A stretch of 64,000 bases of DNA from Orlajensenia sp037404875 (GTDB taxonomy: Bacteria; Actinomycetota; Actinomycetes; Actinomycetales; Microbacteriaceae), in contig NZ_JBBELO010000011.1 in assembly GCF_037404875.1 (NCBI RefSeq), positions 124,001 through 188,000 of the forward strand. Direction: 5' to 3'. Position numbers and translations under genes: made by a program. The notes under the pieces were generated by a model. That model was not told the origin of the DNA, ran no database searches, and worked only from the letters and a program-made list of their open reading frames with translations. Of the stretch, positions 50,771 through 59,330 are shown piece by piece (within the stretch, counting starts at the first letter, position 1; every line of letters starts with the position of its first letter).

Positions 50771-52234
50771 ATGACGCAGCGCAGCGCGGAGTTGGAGACG
50801 CTCGGCCACCGCATCCGGCACCATCGCATCGAGCGCGGACTCACTCTCGACGCCCTCGGCGAGCGCATCGGCATGGCCGGTAGCCAGCTCTCGCTCATCG
50901 AGAACGGCAAGCGCGAGGTTCGAGTAGGAGCACTGCAGTCAATCGCGGATGCTCTCGGCATCACCGTCCCCGCACTGCTCTCGCCCGAGGCACCCAACGC
51001 CCGGGCCGCCCTCGAGATCGAGTTGGCAACCGTGCAGCGCTCGTCGCTCTATGGCGCGCTCGGCCTGCCGCGCATCAAGCCGACGCGCGCCCTTCCCGAC
51101 GAGGCCATCGAGGCTGTGCTCGGGCTCTATCGAGAGCTGCAACGACGTGCGTCCGAGGCCATCGCGACGCCAGAGGAGGCTCGCCGGGCCAACACCGAAC
51201 TCCGCGAACGGATGCGCCAGCACGACAACCACCTCCCCGAGATCGAGCGTCTCGCCGAGGACCGTGTGCGCGCGGCCGGGCACCAGGCCGGCGCGCTGAC
51301 GCACCGCGAGGTGAGCGTGATGGCAGAGCAGCTCGGCTTCCAGCTCATCTACGTGAACGACCTTCCCGACTCCACTCGATCGATCACCGACATCGCGAAC
51401 GGCCGCATCTACCTGCCCCCGGCATCCATCCCCGGCGGGCACGGGCTGCGGTCGATGGCGCTCCAGGCCCTCGCCCACCGCGTGCTCGCCCATGAGAAGC
51501 CGGCCAGCTACGCGGAGTTCTTGCAGCAGCGGCTCGAGATCAACTACTTCGCCGCCTGCTGCCTCATGCCCGAGCAGGCCAGCGTCGCCTTCCTCCAGTC
51601 GGCCAAGAAAGAGAAGCGCCTCGCGATCGAGGACTTCCGCGATGCCTTCGGCGTCACCCACGAGGCGGCTGCCCTGCGCTTCACGAACCTCGCGACGGCG
51701 CATCTCGACATGCGGGTGCACTTCCTGCGGGTGAAGGAGGACGGCGCCCTGCTGAAGGGCTACGAGAACGACGACCTTCCACTGCCGACGGACGTGACGG
51801 GATCCATCGAGGGCCAGTGGGTCTGCAAGAAGTGGAGCGCGCGCAGCGCCTTCACGCACACGAACCGAACCACTGAGTTCTACCAGTACACCGACACGCC
51901 GGCGGGCACGTACTGGTGCGCCACTCAGACCGGCCGAACGGATGCGGCCGGCCGCGCGGGCGCTGGGGGCGAGTTCTCGATCTCGGTGGGCGTGCCGTTC
52001 AGTGAGGCCAAGTGGTTCCGCGGGCGCGAGACCACCGTGCGGGCGCTCTCGCGCTGCCCCGACGAGTCGTGCTGCCGGCGCGCTCCGGCGGAACTCGCCG
52101 AGCGCTGGGCCGGCCAGGCCTGGCCGAGCGCGCGGCTGCACGCGCAGATCCTCTCCCCGCTGCCGTCGGGAACCTTCCCGGGGGTCGACGACGCGGAGGT
52201 GTACGCCTTCCTGGAGGCGCACGCCACGAGCTGA
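50771..52234 (+). CDS. short-chain fatty acyl regulator family XRE transcription factor (RamB/ScfR-like)
   Basis: 487 aa. An N-terminal HTH-XRE (LGHRIRHHRIERGLTLDALG, GSQLSLIENGKREVRVG) is followed by an IrrE-like domain around LAHRVLAHEKPASYAEF and a Cys-bearing C-terminal domain (RCPDESCCRR). This is the layout of RamB of Corynebacterium, a regulator of acetate and propionate genes. Divergent placement from pckG fits control of gluconeogenesis from acyl-CoA, but this is inference. No exact RamB site was recognised in the shared 115 bp. Confidence 0.85.
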   Translation: MTQRSAELETLGHRIRHHRIERGLTLDALGERIGMAGSQLSLIENGKREVRVGALQSIADALGITVPALLSPEAPNARAALEIELATVQRSSLYGALGLPRIKPTRALPDEAIEAVLGLYRELQRRASEAIATPEEARRANTELRERMRQHDNHLPEIERLAEDRVRAAGHQAGALTHREVSVMAEQLGFQLIYVNDLPDSTRSITDIANGRIYLPPASIPGGHGLRSMALQALAHRVLAHEKPASYAEFLQQRLEINYFAACCLMPEQASVAFLQSAKKEKRLAIEDFRDAFGVTHEAAALRFTNLATAHLDMRVHFLRVKEDGALLKGYENDDLPLPTDVTGSIEGQWVCKKWSARSAFTHTNRTTEFYQYTDTPAGTYWCATQTGRTDAAGRAGAGGEFSISVGVPFSEAKWFRGRETTVRALSRCPDESCCRRAPAELAERWAGQAWPSARLHAQILSPLPSGTFPGVDDAEVYAFLEAHATS

Positions 52235-52243
52235 CGGGGCACG

Positions 52244-52417
52244 GCCCTTCGACAGGCTCAGGGACCGGGATGGTCGCCCGGGCGCACACGGCACGTCCCT
52301 TCGACAGGCTCAGGGAACGGGATGGTCGCCTCGGCGGGCACCACAGGGCCCTTCGACAAGCTCAGGGAACTGGACCTTCGCGCTCAGCTCACCCCTGTTC
52401 GCTGAGCCTGTCGAAGC
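52244..52417. repeat. four copies of the CCCTTCGACAGGCTCAGGGA repeat
   Basis: Plus-oriented copies at about 52244, 52296 and 52349 (a variant GACAAG), spaced 52-53 bp. An inverted degenerate copy is at 52397-52417. They share GGGATGGTCGCC spacers, so this is a short tandem array. It lies between the RamB-like and PadR genes, and belongs to the family at 3656-4032. No gene seen. Confidence 0.85.
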
Positions 52418-52456
52418 GTCGTAGGGTGCCTTCCCGGTCGCATAACATTATGCCCA

Positions 52457-52485
52457 TTGCAATAGTGTGTGTCACACAGTATTGT
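52457..52485 (+). promoter_or_regulatory. leaderless promoter and 23-bp operator of the PadR gene
   Basis: -35 TTGCAA (52457-52462), 17-nt spacer, -10 TATTGT (52480-52485), then 7 nt to the ATG at 52493. The palindrome at 52461-52483 has arms AATA-TGTGT and CACACA-TATT, matching its own complement at all but three positions. It fills the spacer and overlaps both boxes, like known PadR autoregulation sites. Confidence 0.65.
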
Positions 52486-52492
52486 GAGTCAC

Positions 52493-52834
52493 ATGCAACC
52501 GGATGACGCAACCGCAGGACATCTCCAAGAGCTGCGCCGCGGCACCGTGGTGCTCGCCTGCCTGCTGAGCCTGCGTTCGCCCGACTACGGCTATGCCTTG
52601 CTTGAGCGACTGGAGAGCCTCGGCTTTTCCACCGACGCCGGCACCCTCTATCCCCTGCTTCGACGCCTCGAGAAGCAGGGCTACCTCTCCAGCAGCTGGA
52701 ACACCGACGAGGCGCGACCGCGCAAGTTCTACCAGACCAGCGCGGCCGGCCTCGCTCTCGCACAGAACCTGCTGACCGACTGGGCGGCGATCGCCGAGTC
52801 GATCACCGCACTCACTTCCGGAGACGAATCATGA
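52493..52834 (+). CDS. PadR family transcriptional regulator
   Basis: 113 aa winged-helix repressor. The core LRRGTVVLACLLSLRSPDYGYALLERL and the wing region TLYPLLRRLEKQGYL, SSW are the PadR family signature, with a short C-terminal dimer helix. ATG at 52493 is chosen over a GTG at 52469 because the promoter spacing fits. Its stop overlaps the next gene by ATGA; PadR plus HAAS-domain membrane protein is a recurrent pair. Confidence 0.9.
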   Translation: MQPDDATAGHLQELRRGTVVLACLLSLRSPDYGYALLERLESLGFSTDAGTLYPLLRRLEKQGYLSSSWNTDEARPRKFYQTSAAGLALAQNLLTDWAAIAESITALTSGDES

Positions 52835-53796
52835 CCGCAACACTCACCGACCGCTACGTCTACGCCGTCGGCCGCCGCGTTCCCAGCACCCAGCGCGAGG
52901 AACTCGAACGCGAGGTGCGCGCGCTGGTCGCCGACACCACCGACGCCAAGCGCGAAGAGGGCTCCGCCGACCCGGAGCGCGAGGCGATCATCGCGCTCGG
53001 CGATCCCGATCGCCTTGCCGCCACGTATACCGACCGACCGCTGCACCTGATCGGTCCCGCGCTCTTCCCCGATTACCGCCGGCTTCTGGTGATGCTCTAC
53101 AGCATCGTGCTGCCGATCATCGTCGTGGTCATGTTCGTGGTGCAGCTGCTGGCGCGCGACAGCATCGGGGATGCGATCGGCCGCGCCATCGCGCTCACCA
53201 TCCAGGTCGCCGTGCACCTCGGATTCTGGACGACCCTCGTCTTCGCCATCCTCGAGCGCCAGCCTCAGCATCGCAATGGCCGCGAGACGTGGACGCCCGA
53301 GATGCTGCCCAACCCGGATGCCCGCGACACCGGCGTCGGCGTCGCAGGCCTGGTGGGAAGCATCGTCTGGAGCGGCTTCGTGATCGCCGCGATCCTGTGG
53401 CAGCAACTCGCCTCTCCCATCCACAACGCGAGCGGCGATCCGATACCCGTCATCGACCCGCGCCTCTGGAGCTTCTGGTTGCCCGCACTCATCGTCGTCA
53501 TGCTCGCGCAGGTGGCGCTCACGATCGCCGTCTACGCGCGCCGCCGCTGGACGTATGGCCTCACTGCCGTGCGCATCCTCATCGACGTCGCCTTCTTCGC
53601 CCCCCTGGCGTGGCTCGCGCTGACCGGCGCGCTGCTGAACCCCGCCTTCTTCGCGGCGCTCGGCTGGCCGCAGGGGGCGGATGCCGGCAGCTGGCTCGGG
53701 ACCCTCATCGTCGCGATCGCCCTTCTCGCCATCGTCTACGACACCGTCGAGGCCCTCCGCGACGCCCGCAAGGCCCGCCTCGCCGGGGCGGTCTGA
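52831..53796 (+). CDS. HAAS (permease prefix) domain membrane protein
   Basis: 321 aa. The N-terminal 75 residues (VGRRVPSTQREELEREVRAL, ALGDPDRLAATYTDRP) are a HAAS-type helical domain, commonly co-encoded with PadR. About seven membrane helices follow. Function unknown; probably a stress or envelope sensor regulated with the adjacent PadR. ATGA overlap with PadR gives translational coupling. Confidence 0.8.
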   Translation: MTATLTDRYVYAVGRRVPSTQREELEREVRALVADTTDAKREEGSADPEREAIIALGDPDRLAATYTDRPLHLIGPALFPDYRRLLVMLYSIVLPIIVVVMFVVQLLARDSIGDAIGRAIALTIQVAVHLGFWTTLVFAILERQPQHRNGRETWTPEMLPNPDARDTGVGVAGLVGSIVWSGFVIAAILWQQLASPIHNASGDPIPVIDPRLWSFWLPALIVVMLAQVALTIAVYARRRWTYGLTAVRILIDVAFFAPLAWLALTGALLNPAFFAALGWPQGADAGSWLGTLIVAIALLAIVYDTVEALRDARKARLAGAV

Positions 53797-53816
53797 GCAG
53801 CATCCGGTCAGCGGGG

Positions 53817-53844
53817 GCGAGCCGTCGAAGCAACGACGGCTCGC
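53817..53844. terminator. bidirectional hairpin terminator
   Basis: Perfect 11-bp stem GCGAGCCGTCG / CGACGGCTCGC with loop AAGCAA, midway between the convergent HAAS and SDR genes. No T-run is present. Confidence 0.65.
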
Positions 53845-53859
53845 TCCAGCGTCTCGCCC

Positions 53860-54651
53860 TTACTTGGGCTGCATCCGGATGGCCCCGTCGAGGCGAATGG
53901 TCTCGCCGTTGAGCAACGGGTTCTCGATGATGTGGCGGGCGAGCGCCGCGTACTCGGCCGCCGTCCCCATGCGCGAGGGATGCGGGATCGACTCCTCGAG
54001 GGAGCGCTGCACCTCGGCGGGCATGCCGGCCATCATCGGAGTCTGCATGATGCCGGGTGCGATCGTGAGAACGCGGATGAGCAGCTTCGAGAGGTCGCGC
54101 GCGAGCGGCAGCGTCATGGCCGCGACGCCACCCTTCGAGGCGGCGTACGCCGCCTGGCCGATCTGACCGTCGAAGGCGGCGACCGACGCTGTGTTGATGA
54201 TCACGCCGCGCTCAGCCGTCGGCGGCACTCCGGGCAAATCCTGTTGTTCCACGGGCTCGGCGGCCGCCATGGCCGCCGCGGCCAGCCGGCTGACGTTGAA
54301 GGTTCCGATGAGGTTGATGCGGATGGTGCGCTCGAAGGCGTCCAGCGGGAGCGGGCCCTCGCGTCCGACCGTGCGGCCCGCCGTGGCGATGCCCGCGCAG
54401 TTGACGGCGATGCGCAGAGGACCGAACTCCTGCGCGGCGTCGATCGCCGCCTGCACCTGGTCGGGGTCGGTCACATCCGCCGGTACGAAGCGGGCTCCCT
54501 CGCCGAACTCCGCGGCCACCTGCTCACCCGGTGACGACGGCAGGTCGACGAGCACGACGCGTGCCCCCGCCGCGTGCAGAACGGATGCGGTGCCGCGGCC
54601 GAGGCCCGACGCACCACCCGTGACGATCGCGCTCGATCCCTGGATCCTCAT
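53860..54651 (-). CDS. SDR oxidoreductase, probable type-2 3-hydroxyacyl-CoA dehydrogenase
   Basis: 263 aa. NAD fold VTGGASGLGRGTASVLHAAG, NCAGIA, and catalytic Ser/Tyr/Lys in INTASVAAFDGQIGQAAYAASKGG. The pattern FERTIRINLIGTFNVSRLAA and IAPGIMQTPMM is that of the HSD10-like group which oxidises 3-hydroxyacyl-CoA. Third gene after aldehyde dehydrogenase and thiolase, so a fatty or branched-acyl oxidation role is likely. Confidence 0.85.
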   Translation of the reverse strand: MRIQGSSAIVTGGASGLGRGTASVLHAAGARVVLVDLPSSPGEQVAAEFGEGARFVPADVTDPDQVQAAIDAAQEFGPLRIAVNCAGIATAGRTVGREGPLPLDAFERTIRINLIGTFNVSRLAAAAMAAAEPVEQQDLPGVPPTAERGVIINTASVAAFDGQIGQAAYAASKGGVAAMTLPLARDLSKLLIRVLTIAPGIMQTPMMAGMPAEVQRSLEESIPHPSRMGTAAEYAALARHIIENPLLNGETIRLDGAIRMQPK

Positions 54652-54701
54652 GCCTGTTCGTGCCCTTCCTCAGTCGTTCGATGATGGTTCGGAGATGATG
54701 G

Positions 54702-55877
54702 TCAGAGTCGTTCGATGATGGCCGCATTGGCCATGCCGCCGCCCTCGCACATCGTCTGCAGCCCGTAGCGCCCGCCTCTGGCCTCGAGTTCGTTCACGAG
54801 TGTCGCCAGCAGTCGCGTGCCTGAGGAGCCCAGGGCGTGCCCGAGCGCGATCGCTCCCCCGCGCGGATTCAGTCGCTCGGGGTCGGCGCCCGTCTCGGCG
54901 AGCCAGAGCAGCGGAACCGAGGCGAATGCCTCATTCACCTCGTACGCGTCGAGGTCGTCGATGCTCAGTCCGCTGCGCTGAAGGATGCGCTGGGTGGCCG
55001 GCACGACGCCGGTGAGCATCAGGATGGGGTCGCTTCCCGTGACAGCGAAGGAATGGAACCGGGCCCGGGGGCGTAGGCCGAGGCTTTCCGCGCGCTCTGC
55101 GCTCATGATGAGCGCTGCAGAGGCTCCGTCGGTGAGAGGCGACGAGTTGCCCGGGGTGATGCGCCAGCCGATCTCGGGAAAGCGCTCCGCCAGCGCGGCG
55201 TCGTAGAAGGCGGGCTTGAGGCCGGCGAGGCCTTCGGCCGTCGTCGCCTCCCGCACCGTCTCGTCGCGCTCGGCCGACACGCCGCCTACCGCGACGCGCT
55301 CGGCGTTGAAGGCGCCCGCCTGGGATGCCACCGCGGCTCGCCGATGCGAATCGGCGGCGTAGGCGTCGAGTGCCTCGCGCTCGAACCCGTTCCGCGCCGC
55401 GATGAGTTCGGCCGCGATGCCCTGGCTCACGAGACCGTCGGGGTAGCGCCGACGGATGCCCTCGCCGTTCCGCGACGCGCCCGCAAGTGAAGATCCGAGG
55501 GGCACGCGGCTCATCGACTCCACGCCGCAGGCGATGACGACGTCGTAGGCTCCGGCGATCACGCCCTGGGCAGCGAAGGCCGCAGCCTGTTGGCTCGACC
55601 CGCACTGCCGGTCGATCGTGACCCCGGGAATGCTCTCGGGAAACCCGGCCGCAAGCACGGCGTTGCGCACGGTGTTGTAGCTCTGCTCGCCGATCTGGCT
55701 GACGCATCCGCCGATCACGTCGTCGATGAGCTCCGGATCCAGGTCGGAGCGCTCGACCAGCTGCCGCAGCACGTCGGCCAGCAGGTCGACGGGATGCACG
55801 TGCGAGAGCATTCCGCCCGGCTTTCCACGACCGCTGGGGGTGCGGATGGCATCGACGATGACCGCGTCGCGCGTCAT
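54702..55877 (-). CDS. thiolase family protein (acetyl-CoA C-acyltransferase)
   Basis: 391 aa. Acyl-forming Cys in TIDRQCGSSQQAAAFAAQGV near residue 90; EVNEAFASVPL; active-site His in NPRGGAIALGHALGSSGTRL; and catalytic Cys in CEGGGMANA. Cleaves 3-ketoacyl-CoA or condenses acyl-CoA. ATG at 55877 lies 3 nt after the aldehyde dehydrogenase stop. It precedes the SDR, completing the last two beta-oxidation steps. A 16-bp duplication of its 3' end follows the stop. Confidence 0.92.
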   Translation of the reverse strand: MTRDAVIVDAIRTPSGRGKPGGMLSHVHPVDLLADVLRQLVERSDLDPELIDDVIGGCVSQIGEQSYNTVRNAVLAAGFPESIPGVTIDRQCGSSQQAAAFAAQGVIAGAYDVVIACGVESMSRVPLGSSLAGASRNGEGIRRRYPDGLVSQGIAAELIAARNGFEREALDAYAADSHRRAAVASQAGAFNAERVAVGGVSAERDETVREATTAEGLAGLKPAFYDAALAERFPEIGWRITPGNSSPLTDGASAALIMSAERAESLGLRPRARFHSFAVTGSDPILMLTGVVPATQRILQRSGLSIDDLDAYEVNEAFASVPLLWLAETGADPERLNPRGGAIALGHALGSSGTRLLATLVNELEARGGRYGLQTMCEGGGMANAAIIERL

Positions 55878-55880
55878 GGC

Positions 55881-57353
55881 TCAGGCGAACGGGTTCGGGG
55901 TGAGCGTGTACTTGGTGTTGAGGTACTCATGGATGCCCTCGAATCCGCCCTCGCGACCGATCCCCGACTGCTTCACACCGCCGAAGGGAGCCGCCGCGTT
56001 CGAGATGACGCCCATGTTCAGGCCCATCATGCCGGTCTGCAGGCGCTCGATCATGCGCTGCCCACGGGCCAGGTCACGCGTGTAGACGTAGGCGACCAGA
56101 CCGAACTCGGTGTCGTTCGCGATGCGCACCGCGTCGTCCTCGGTCGAGAATCGCACGATCGAGACGACGGGTCCGAAGATCTCCTGGCGCAGGATGTCGC
56201 TGCCGGGCACGACGTCGGTGACCACGGTCGGCTCGTAGAAGGTTCCCTCCCCCTCGATGCGATTGCCGCCGGTGGTCAGCGTCGCTCCGCGTTCGACGGC
56301 ATCCTTCACGAGGGCGTCGGCCTTGTCGATGGCGTCGTCGTCGATGAGGGGTCCGATCTGCACGCCCTCCTCCGTTCCGCGGCCGATGCGCATGGCCTTC
56401 ACCTTGTCGGTGATGCGCTCGGCGAACGCGTCGGCAACCGACTCGTGCACGATGAAGCGGTTGGCCGCGGTGCAGGCCTGGCCGATGTTGCGGAACTTCG
56501 CCAGCAGCGCTCCTTCGACGGCCGCGTCGAGATCGGCGTCGTCGAAGATGACGAACGGAGCGTTGCCGCCGAGTTCCATCGAGGTGCGCAGCACGTTCTC
56601 GGATGCCTGCTGCAGCAGCATGCGGCCGACCTCGGTCGAGCCGGTGAACGAGAGCTTGCGCAGGCGCGAGTCGCTGATGATCGGCCCGGAGACGGCCGAC
56701 GACGACGAGCTCGTGACGACGTTGACGACGCCCTTGGGCAGGCCCGCCTGCTCGAGCAACTGCAGGACGAACATGGTGGTGAGGGGGGTGAGCTGCGCGG
56801 GCTTCACCACGACGGTGCATCCTGCGGCGAGCGCCGGCCCGATCTTGCGGGTGGCCATCGCGAGCGGGAAGTTCCACGGGGTGATGAAGTAGCACGGGCC
56901 CACCGGATGCTGGGAGACGATCATGCGCCCGGTGCCCTCGGGGTTCACGCCGTAGCGGCCGTGGATGCGCACCGCCTCCTCGCTGAACCAGCGCAGGAAC
57001 TCGCCGCCGTAGGTCACCTCTCCCAGCGACTCCGTGAGCGGCTTTCCCATCTCGAGCGTCATGAGCAGGGCGACATCGCGCTTGCGCTCCTGAAGGGTGT
57101 CGAACGCGCGGCGCAGGATCTCGCCGCGCTCACGCGGAGCCGTGTTCGCCCAATCGTCCTGGGCAGCGACCGCGGCATCCAGGGCGCGCACGGCATCTTC
57201 GGGAGACGCATCCGCCACCGAGACGAGCACGGCGCCCGTTGCAGGGTCACGCACATCGAAGGTCTTGCCACCCTCGGCGTCCACCCACTCGCCGCCGATG
57301 AAGAGCTGTGTCGGCACGGCCGCCAACAGTTCGGTCTCCGTCAGATCAGCCAT
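55881..57353 (-). CDS. gabD: NAD(P)-dependent succinate-semialdehyde-type aldehyde dehydrogenase
   Basis: 490 aa. ALDH motifs: ITPWNFPLAM, FTGSTEVGR, MELGGNAPFVIFDDAD (catalytic Glu) and NIGQACTAANRFIVH (catalytic Cys). The segment LTLEMGKPLTESLGEV is typical of GabD-like enzymes. The start is ATG at 57353 with GAGGAGG upstream, not the longer frame into the NIPSNAP gene. A TAGTCT -10 lies at 57390-57385. First gene of the ALDH-thiolase-SDR operon. GABA degradation would need the gabT product made 8 kb away. Confidence 0.87.
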   Translation of the reverse strand: MADLTETELLAAVPTQLFIGGEWVDAEGGKTFDVRDPATGAVLVSVADASPEDAVRALDAAVAAQDDWANTAPRERGEILRRAFDTLQERKRDVALLMTLEMGKPLTESLGEVTYGGEFLRWFSEEAVRIHGRYGVNPEGTGRMIVSQHPVGPCYFITPWNFPLAMATRKIGPALAAGCTVVVKPAQLTPLTTMFVLQLLEQAGLPKGVVNVVTSSSSSAVSGPIISDSRLRKLSFTGSTEVGRMLLQQASENVLRTSMELGGNAPFVIFDDADLDAAVEGALLAKFRNIGQACTAANRFIVHESVADAFAERITDKVKAMRIGRGTEEGVQIGPLIDDDAIDKADALVKDAVERGATLTTGGNRIEGEGTFYEPTVVTDVVPGSDILRQEIFGPVVSIVRFSTEDDAVRIANDTEFGLVAYVYTRDLARGQRMIERLQTGMMGLNMGVISNAAAPFGGVKQSGIGREGGFEGIHEYLNTKYTLTPNPFA

Positions 57354-57470
57354 GTCCTGCCTCCTCGCACGTGGGTCTTCTTCGAGACTAGTCCGCGTCG
57401 GCGACGCATCGATTCGGGCTCCGTCTGAGGCTCCAGACACGCTACGGTCGTCGAGGACGGAAGGAATCCC

Positions 57471-57779
57471 ATGGCCCGCACAGTGCAATTGCGTCGGTAC
57501 GAACTGAAGCCCGCCCTCGTCGAGGAGTTCCTGGAGTGGTGGCCCAGCACGCTCGTTCCCGCGCGCGAGGCGCTCGGGTTCCAGGTCGAGTTCGGCTACT
57601 TCAACGCCGCCACGAACGAGTTCACGTGGGCCGTCAGCGTCGACGGCGACGCGGCCGAGTTCGAACGCATCGAGCAGGCCTACCTCGCGTCGCCCGAGCG
57701 GGAGGCCGCGTTCGCCGGGCGTGGTCCATGGACGGACGTCTCCGACATCTCCCTGGTGACGCCACTCGACTGGCATTGA
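57471..57779 (+). CDS. NIPSNAP-like small protein
   Basis: 102 aa. TVQLRRYELKPALVEEFLEW and EFTWAVSVDGDAAEFERIEQAY give the alternate strands of a dimeric alpha-beta barrel (NIPSNAP/ABM-type), ending PLDWH. Function unknown; such proteins sit near acyl or oxidative genes. GGAAGGA precedes the start and a TACGGT -10 is at 57443-57448. Divergent from the aldehyde dehydrogenase gene. Confidence 0.7.
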   Translation: MARTVQLRRYELKPALVEEFLEWWPSTLVPAREALGFQVEFGYFNAATNEFTWAVSVDGDAAEFERIEQAYLASPEREAAFAGRGPWTDVSDISLVTPLDWH

Positions 57780-57815
57780 GGACCGGAGCTACCGCAAACG
57801 CCTCGAACCCTTCGG

Positions 57816-57846
57816 GAATGCAACGGCTCGTGAGGGCCTTGCATTC
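57816..57846. promoter_or_regulatory. inverted repeat GAATGCAA-N15-TTGCATTC abutting the MFS start
   Basis: Perfect 8-bp arms; the right arm ends at the base just before the ATG at 57847. It could be the operator of an efflux-gene repressor or a hairpin hiding the GAGGG ribosome binding site within its loop. Confidence 0.45.
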
Positions 57847-59286
57847 ATGGTGAGCGCACCACAGGCATCCGTCGGTTTCCGGTCCGAGAGAGGGCCGGTG
57901 CTCATCGCACTGATGCTCTCGACGGGGCTGATCGCCATCGATGCGACCATTCTCGCCACGGCGGTGCCCTCGGTCGTGAAAGACCTCGGCAGCTTCGACC
58001 AGTTCCCCTGGCTGTTCTCGGTATACCTGCTCGCTCAGGCCGTCTCGGTTCCGATCTACTCCAAGCTCGCCGACACCGTCGGCCGCAAGCCGATCATCCT
58101 CGTGGGCGTCGGCCTCTTCCTTCTCGGTTCCATCCTGTGCGGGTTCGCGTGGAGCATGCCCGCCCTCATCGCCTTCCGCGCCGTGCAGGGTCTTGGAGCC
58201 GGCGCCGTCGCGCCCATGTCGATGACCATCGTCGGCGACATCTACACGGTGGCGGAGCGCGCCAAGGTGCAGGGCTACATCGCCTCGGTCTGGGCGGTCG
58301 CATCCGTCGTCGGCCCCGCGCTCGGCGGCGTGTTCTCGCAGTTCGTCTCGTGGCGCTGGATCTTCCTGGTCAACATCCCCCTCTGTCTGGTGGCCGGCTG
58401 GATGCTGCTGAGCGCGTTCCACGAGTCCGTCACTCCACGGCGGCACCGCGTCGACTACGCGGGTGCGATCCTGCTCACGGTAGGCCTCACCCTCGCCATC
58501 CTCGGTGTGCTCGAGGGCGGCAACGCCTGGGCGTGGGGCTCGTGGCAGAGCATCGCGTGCTTCGGTGTCGGCGCGCTCGCACTTCTCGCCTTCACGCTCG
58601 TCGAACGCCGGGCTGCTGAGCCGATCCTCGACTTGTCCCTCTTCGGTCGCCGGCTGATCACCACGACGACGCTCATCTCGATCGGCGTCGGCGCCATCCT
58701 CATCGGAGTGACCTCCTACATCCCGACCTACCTCGAGAAGGCGATCGGTGTCGTTCCGCTCGTCTCGGGCGCCGCCGTCGCCGCCATCACCCTCGGCTGG
58801 CCGCTCTCGGCATCGCAGGCCGGAAGGCTCTACCTGCGTTTCGGCTTCCGGCGCACCATCGTCATCGGCGGCATCATCACCCTCGTCGGCAGCCTCGGGC
58901 TAAGCCTGATCGCTCCCTATCCGAGCCCCATCTCGATCGCCGGAGTCGCGTTCGTGATCGGCTTCGGACTGGGCTGGGTCGCGGCACCGAGCCTCATCGC
59001 TGCGCAGTCCTCGGTCGACTGGGGGGAGCGCGGCGTCGTCACGGGCATGAACGCCTTCGCACGGTCGGCCGGCAGCGCTGTCGGCGTGGCCGTGTTCGGT
59101 GCGATCGCCAATGGCATCATCGCCTCGGGAAAGGGACCGCACGATCCCGCGACGGTGGAGGCAGCATCCGGTGCCGTCTTCATCGCCGTCGCCGTCACGG
59201 CGGTTCTCACCCTGATCGCCGCCGCGGCCATGCCGGCCTCCCGCGTGGAAGACGTGGAGTTCGTCGCCGCCCCCGCCACCGACTGA
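57847..59286 (+). CDS. MFS drug exporter, DHA2 family (14 helices)
   Basis: 479 aa. Helix 1 motif D-like LSTGLIAIDATILATAVPSV, loop 2-3 motif A KLADTVGRKPIILVG, helix 4 RAVQGLGAGAVAPM and helix 5 motif C WAVASVVGPALGGVFSQ mark EmrB/QacA-type antiporters. Likely proton-driven efflux of toxic compounds. No regulator gene is adjacent, but a strong inverted repeat stands at the start. Confidence 0.88.
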   Translation: MVSAPQASVGFRSERGPVLIALMLSTGLIAIDATILATAVPSVVKDLGSFDQFPWLFSVYLLAQAVSVPIYSKLADTVGRKPIILVGVGLFLLGSILCGFAWSMPALIAFRAVQGLGAGAVAPMSMTIVGDIYTVAERAKVQGYIASVWAVASVVGPALGGVFSQFVSWRWIFLVNIPLCLVAGWMLLSAFHESVTPRRHRVDYAGAILLTVGLTLAILGVLEGGNAWAWGSWQSIACFGVGALALLAFTLVERRAAEPILDLSLFGRRLITTTTLISIGVGAILIGVTSYIPTYLEKAIGVVPLVSGAAVAAITLGWPLSASQAGRLYLRFGFRRTIVIGGIITLVGSLGLSLIAPYPSPISIAGVAFVIGFGLGWVAAPSLIAAQSSVDWGERGVVTGMNAFARSAGSAVGVAVFGAIANGIIASGKGPHDPATVEAASGAVFIAVAVTAVLTLIAAAAMPASRVEDVEFVAAPATD

Positions 59287-59318
59287 ACAAGGGCTGGCGT
59301 GCTGAGGCGCGCGGGCGG

Positions 59319-59324
59319 TAGACA
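59319..59324 (+). promoter_or_regulatory. -10-like TAGACA ahead of the 59331 gene
   Basis: TAGACA (last base off consensus), 6 nt (GAGCGT), then GTG at 59331. No ribosome binding site is seen. Confidence 0.35.
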
Positions 59325-59330
59325 GAGCGT

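Noticed and set aside
57354..57776. In-frame extension of the aldehyde dehydrogenase gene
   Set aside because: It runs antisense through the NIPSNAP-like gene, while the ATG at 57353 has a strong ribosome binding site and the family start.
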